In this document: positions 5,013-5,956 of the stretch, piece after piece | Layout of the letters: each line of letters opens with the position of its first letter | Position numbering within the stretch: the first letter of the stretch is position 1 | Origin: Hadesarchaea archaeon | GTDB taxonomy: Archaea; Hadarchaeota; Hadarchaeia; Hadarchaeales; Hadarchaeaceae | Length of the DNA stretch: 5,956 nucleotides | NCBI GenBank assembly: GCA_023129675.1 | Contig: JAGMBM010000120.1 | Coordinates: forward strand, 1 to 5,956 | Direction of reading: 5' to 3' | Program-made: the position numbers and the translations under genes | The notes under the pieces: generated by a model | What the model saw: the letters and a program-made list of their open reading frames with translations, nothing else | Database searches by the model: none | What the model was told of the DNA's origin: nothing

Positions 5013-5517
5013 CTACCCCGCTGCTGGTAGTTTCCCCGCTACCAATAGGTCTCCGTTCGGCTGGCTTTAAGAGTTTGCGCATCGTGCCCCCCAGCACGGC
5101 GCCAATGCTGACAATAGCTACCCATATAAAAACATAGAGAATCGTGTCTCCGTAAAGCAAGAATAATGCTTCCTCTGTTTTTATGATTTCCACGATATCT
5201 CGCGTGAAAGATAAGTACATGATCGCGAGGATCGAGCTGGATACAAGAAAAACACCGTTCAATGCTCCAGCGCGAAATTGATTCCACCAACCATCGACAT
5301 CTCGAGCGAGCAAATAGCCGGTGAGCGCTCCACCTAAAAAATAGCCGAAAATTCCCCCTATTAAAAGTATGCTGCAGCCAGCCCCAAAGAAGAAGCCGTA
5401 CAGTACGGGTCGTAGGTAGCGCCTCCAGTCGACCCCCCTAGCTAACAAAAACAGCAAGAGCCCTATAAAGCCCCCCCCGAAGACGCTGTAAAGCAACCCG
5501 AAGGTGAAGTCGTTCAT
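5002..5517 (-). CDS. Four-helix membrane protein, DUF5518-like
   Basis: 171 aa, mostly hydrophobic. Membrane segments lie at about 5-26, 36-71 (a glycine-rich stretch that may be one or two helices), 83-104 and 122-146. The motif GGALTGYLLARDVDGW, followed by FRAGALNG, resembles small archaeal membrane proteins of the DUF5518 type, whose function is unknown to me; the assignment is tentative. The last 20 or so residues are a hydrophilic tail rich in Ser, Thr, Gly and Glu. Those codons overlap the leader and first exon of the initiator tRNA, and TAG (5004-5002) is inside the first tRNA intron. The tail may therefore be a recent extension. The ATG at 5517 has GAGGGG (5534-5529) 11 bases upstream and a TATA box at 5574-5564. 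Function cannot be read from the neighbours. Confidence 0.75.
   Translation of the reverse strand: MNDFTFGLLYSVFGGGFIGLLLFLLARGVDWRRYLRPVLYGFFFGAGCSILLIGGIFGYFLGGALTGYLLARDVDGWWNQFRAGALNGVFLVSSSILAIMYLSFTRDIVEIIKTEEALFLLYGDTILYVFIWVAIVSIGAVLGGTMRKLLKPAERRPIGSGETTSSGVEQR
5025..5044 (-). other. Hairpin in the tRNA leader
   Basis: TGGTAG (5044-5039) and CTACCA (5030-5025) form a six-pair stem with loop CGGGGAAA, ending two bases before the tRNA. A shorter near-copy (GGTAG-GAAA-CTACT) is the cap of intron 1. It lies within the coding region of the membrane protein. Confidence 0.5.
5064..5074 (-). promoter_or_regulatory. Candidate TATA box for the tRNA gene, inside a protein gene
   Basis: On the minus strand this reads ACTCTTAAAGC, about 45 bp before the tRNA 5' end. 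It would start a transcript near 5043 with a leader of about 20 bases containing the hairpin. If real, the tRNA does not depend on the membrane-protein promoter. The match is modest. Confidence 0.35.
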
Positions 5518-5542
5518 CGCTTTCCATTCCCCTCTAAGGGTT

Positions 5543-5560
5543 AAACGGCTTTTGCCGCTT
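5543..5560. promoter_or_regulatory. Operator-like inverted repeat at the membrane-protein promoter
   Basis: AAACGGC-TTTT-GCCGCTT is an imperfect palindrome: the CGGC/GCCG core is perfect, followed by one mismatch and two more matched pairs on each side. It lies between the minus-strand TATA box and the predicted transcript start near 5543, where a repressor would block transcription. The left half, TAAACGGCT, recurs at 5641-5649. Confidence 0.4.
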
Positions 5561-5563
5561 GAG

Positions 5564-5574
5564 CATTTAAAAAC
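5564..5574 (-). promoter_or_regulatory. TATA box of the membrane-protein gene
   Basis: Minus-strand GTTTTTAAATG predicts a start near 5543 and a leader of about 25 bases carrying GAGGGG before the ATG at 5517. Confidence 0.5.
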
Positions 5575-5691
5575 ATGACACTGTTAAATTTAGGGATGGT
5601 TAAAAATGAGCTCGTCCATCGCCCATTCTACACCTAGAGATAAACGGCTCTGCAGTAAGAACCGCGCGCGAAAGAATCAGAAGAGGCGATG

Positions 5692-5704
5692 CTTTTTTAA
5701 ATAA
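5692..5704 (+). promoter_or_regulatory. TATA box of the oxidoreductase gene
   Basis: CTTTTTTAAATAA is preceded by purine-rich AGAGGCGATG, which could serve as a BRE. The predicted transcript start is near 5725, leaving a leader of about 16 bases with GAGGG at 5730-5734, seven bases before the ATG. Confidence 0.55.
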
Positions 5705-5741
5705 CAGCTCCTAGGGTTGAAAAGATGGCGAGGGTAGAGAG

Positions 5742-5956
5742 ATGACAAAAGAAAAAATGTACGGTTGGAGAGGGACAGTCCTCAGAGTGGATTTGACGAG
5801 AGAAAAAATCACAAAGCAGCCGTTGGACAAAGAGGTAGCAGCGAAATTCATAGGTGGCAGGGGCCTAAACATAAAAGTTCTCTTCGACGAGGTGAAACCG
5901 GGAATTGATCCGCTAAGCCCGGAAAATATCCTGTGCTTCTCCTCGGGCCCCCTCAC
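5742..5956 (+). CDS. Aldehyde:ferredoxin oxidoreductase family protein, N-terminus (3' partial)
   Basis: Tungsten-pterin enzymes of this family oxidise aldehydes to acids and pass electrons to ferredoxin in anaerobes. The visible 71 residues follow the family N-terminus closely: MYGWRGTVLRVDLTREKI at 6-23, FIGGRGLN at 36-43, DPLSPEN at 56-62 and SSGPL at 67-71, all from the first tungstopterin-binding domain. The gene continues past the window, so the iron-sulfur cysteines and the exact subfamily (AOR, FOR, GAPOR, WOR or other) cannot be judged. ATG 5742 is preferred over ATG 5757 because GAGGG sits seven bases ahead of it and the predicted transcript starts near 5725. A six-codon frame (ATG 5725, ending TGA 5743-5745) overlaps the start by sharing bases 5743-5744, which might couple translation. 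Nothing in the neighbours tells the substrate. Confidence 0.9.
   Translation, partial: MTKEKMYGWRGTVLRVDLTREKITKQPLDKEVAAKFIGGRGLNIKVLFDEVKPGIDPLSPENILCFSSGPL

Larger units (their letters stand above)
4871..5022 (-). tRNA. Initiator tRNA-Met (CAU) with three introns
   Basis: The 152-bp gene becomes a standard 75-nt initiator tRNA when three segments are removed. Exons: 5022-5013 (nt 1-10), 4982-4954 (nt 11-37), 4935-4914 (nt 38-59), 4884-4871 (nt 60-73). Acceptor AGCGGGG pairs with CCCCGCT and the discriminator is A; no CCA is encoded. The D arm is GGGC / AGCATGGAGT / GCCC. The anticodon stem CCGGG/CCCGG closes the loop CTCATAA, with CAT at 4957-4955. The variable region is AGGTC, and the T arm is GCTGG / TTCAAGT / CCAGC. 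Every stem pairs fully. The A1-U72 pair and three G-C pairs next to the anticodon loop are initiator hallmarks and argue against elongator Met or Ile2. Intron ends are set by tRNA geometry and pairing; a shift of one base is possible at each. The 5' end overlaps a membrane-protein gene. Confidence 0.9.
5518..5741. other. Divergent intergenic region
   Basis: 224 bp between the membrane-protein start and the oxidoreductase start. It holds the TATA box, palindrome and ribosome site of the minus-strand gene, a weak stem-loop (GATGG 5595-5599 with CCATC 5616-5620, extended by GG 5593-5594 / CC 5622-5623), a second copy of TAAACGGCT (5641-5649), and the oxidoreductase TATA box. A 32-codon basic frame at 5606-5704 is too weak to call a gene. 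Confidence 0.6.

Noticed and set aside
4991..5022. A D arm made from GAGCAGCGGTAG directly after the acceptor strand
   Set aside because: It would need an A-C mismatch in the D stem and a nonstandard D loop; placing an intron after G10 gives GGGC/GCCC and a loop of the usual initiator form.
5034..5040. The upstream AGCGGGG as the true tRNA 5' end
   Set aside because: It is followed by A instead of the required U8, and using it would require an extra 18-base segment to be removed; the copy at 5022-5016 gives TAG at positions 8-10 and a complete tRNA.
5606..5704. A 32-codon plus-strand frame encoding a very basic peptide, faintly like ribosomal protein L39e
   Set aside because: The resemblance is limited to scattered Lys/Arg/Asn, the conserved L39e core is missing, there is no ribosome site, and its stop lies in the next gene's TATA box.
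1..5956. CRISPR arrays, insertion sequences, integrase or attachment sites
   Set aside because: No regularly spaced repeats, transposase-like proteins or terminal inverted repeats were seen on either strand.

Overview
The window looks like part of an archaeal chromosome from an anaerobe, probably a thermophile. The evidence is: archaeal-type TATA elements (T/A-rich boxes roughly 25 bp before predicted starts), short or missing leaders with GGTGA/GAGGT-type ribosome sites, an archaeal-type aspartate-semialdehyde dehydrogenase, the start of a tungsten aldehyde:ferredoxin oxidoreductase family gene, and above all a tRNA gene interrupted by bulge-helix-bulge type introns. The lineage cannot be fixed from this window. 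Multi-intron tRNAs are best known from Thermoproteales, but a diaminopimelate (DAP) lysine gene set is not typical there, so a deep-branching or uncultured group is possible (inference).

Layout. 1-2102 is a tightly packed plus-strand lysine operon: the end of a two-ACT-domain protein (probably aspartate kinase), then dapA abutting it with no gap, then dapB overlapping dapA by 4 bp. At 2112-3542 a lower-GC gene encodes a membrane-anchored extracytoplasmic protein ending in a staphylococcal-nuclease-like domain. The gap at 3543-3770 holds a probable 33-44 codon zinc-finger protein on the minus strand, divergent from asd (3771-4838). Lysine genes on both sides of the nuclease gene cover aspartyl phosphate to tetrahydrodipicolinate: lysC, asd, dapA, dapB.

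4871-5022 (minus) is a cryptic initiator tRNA-Met gene. It reads as a normal 75-nt tRNA only after three introns are removed (30, 18 and 29 nt, at about positions 10/11, 37/38 and 59/60). A minus-strand four-helix membrane protein (5002-5517) runs into it: its stop codon lies inside the first tRNA intron. 5518-5741 is a divergent regulatory region with a palindrome and a repeated 9-mer. An aldehyde ferredoxin oxidoreductase family gene starts at 5742 and runs off the end.

The most unusual content is the three-intron initiator tRNA with its overlap with a protein gene and a duplicated leader/intron hairpin. The small zinc-finger gene and the membrane-anchored nuclease come next.
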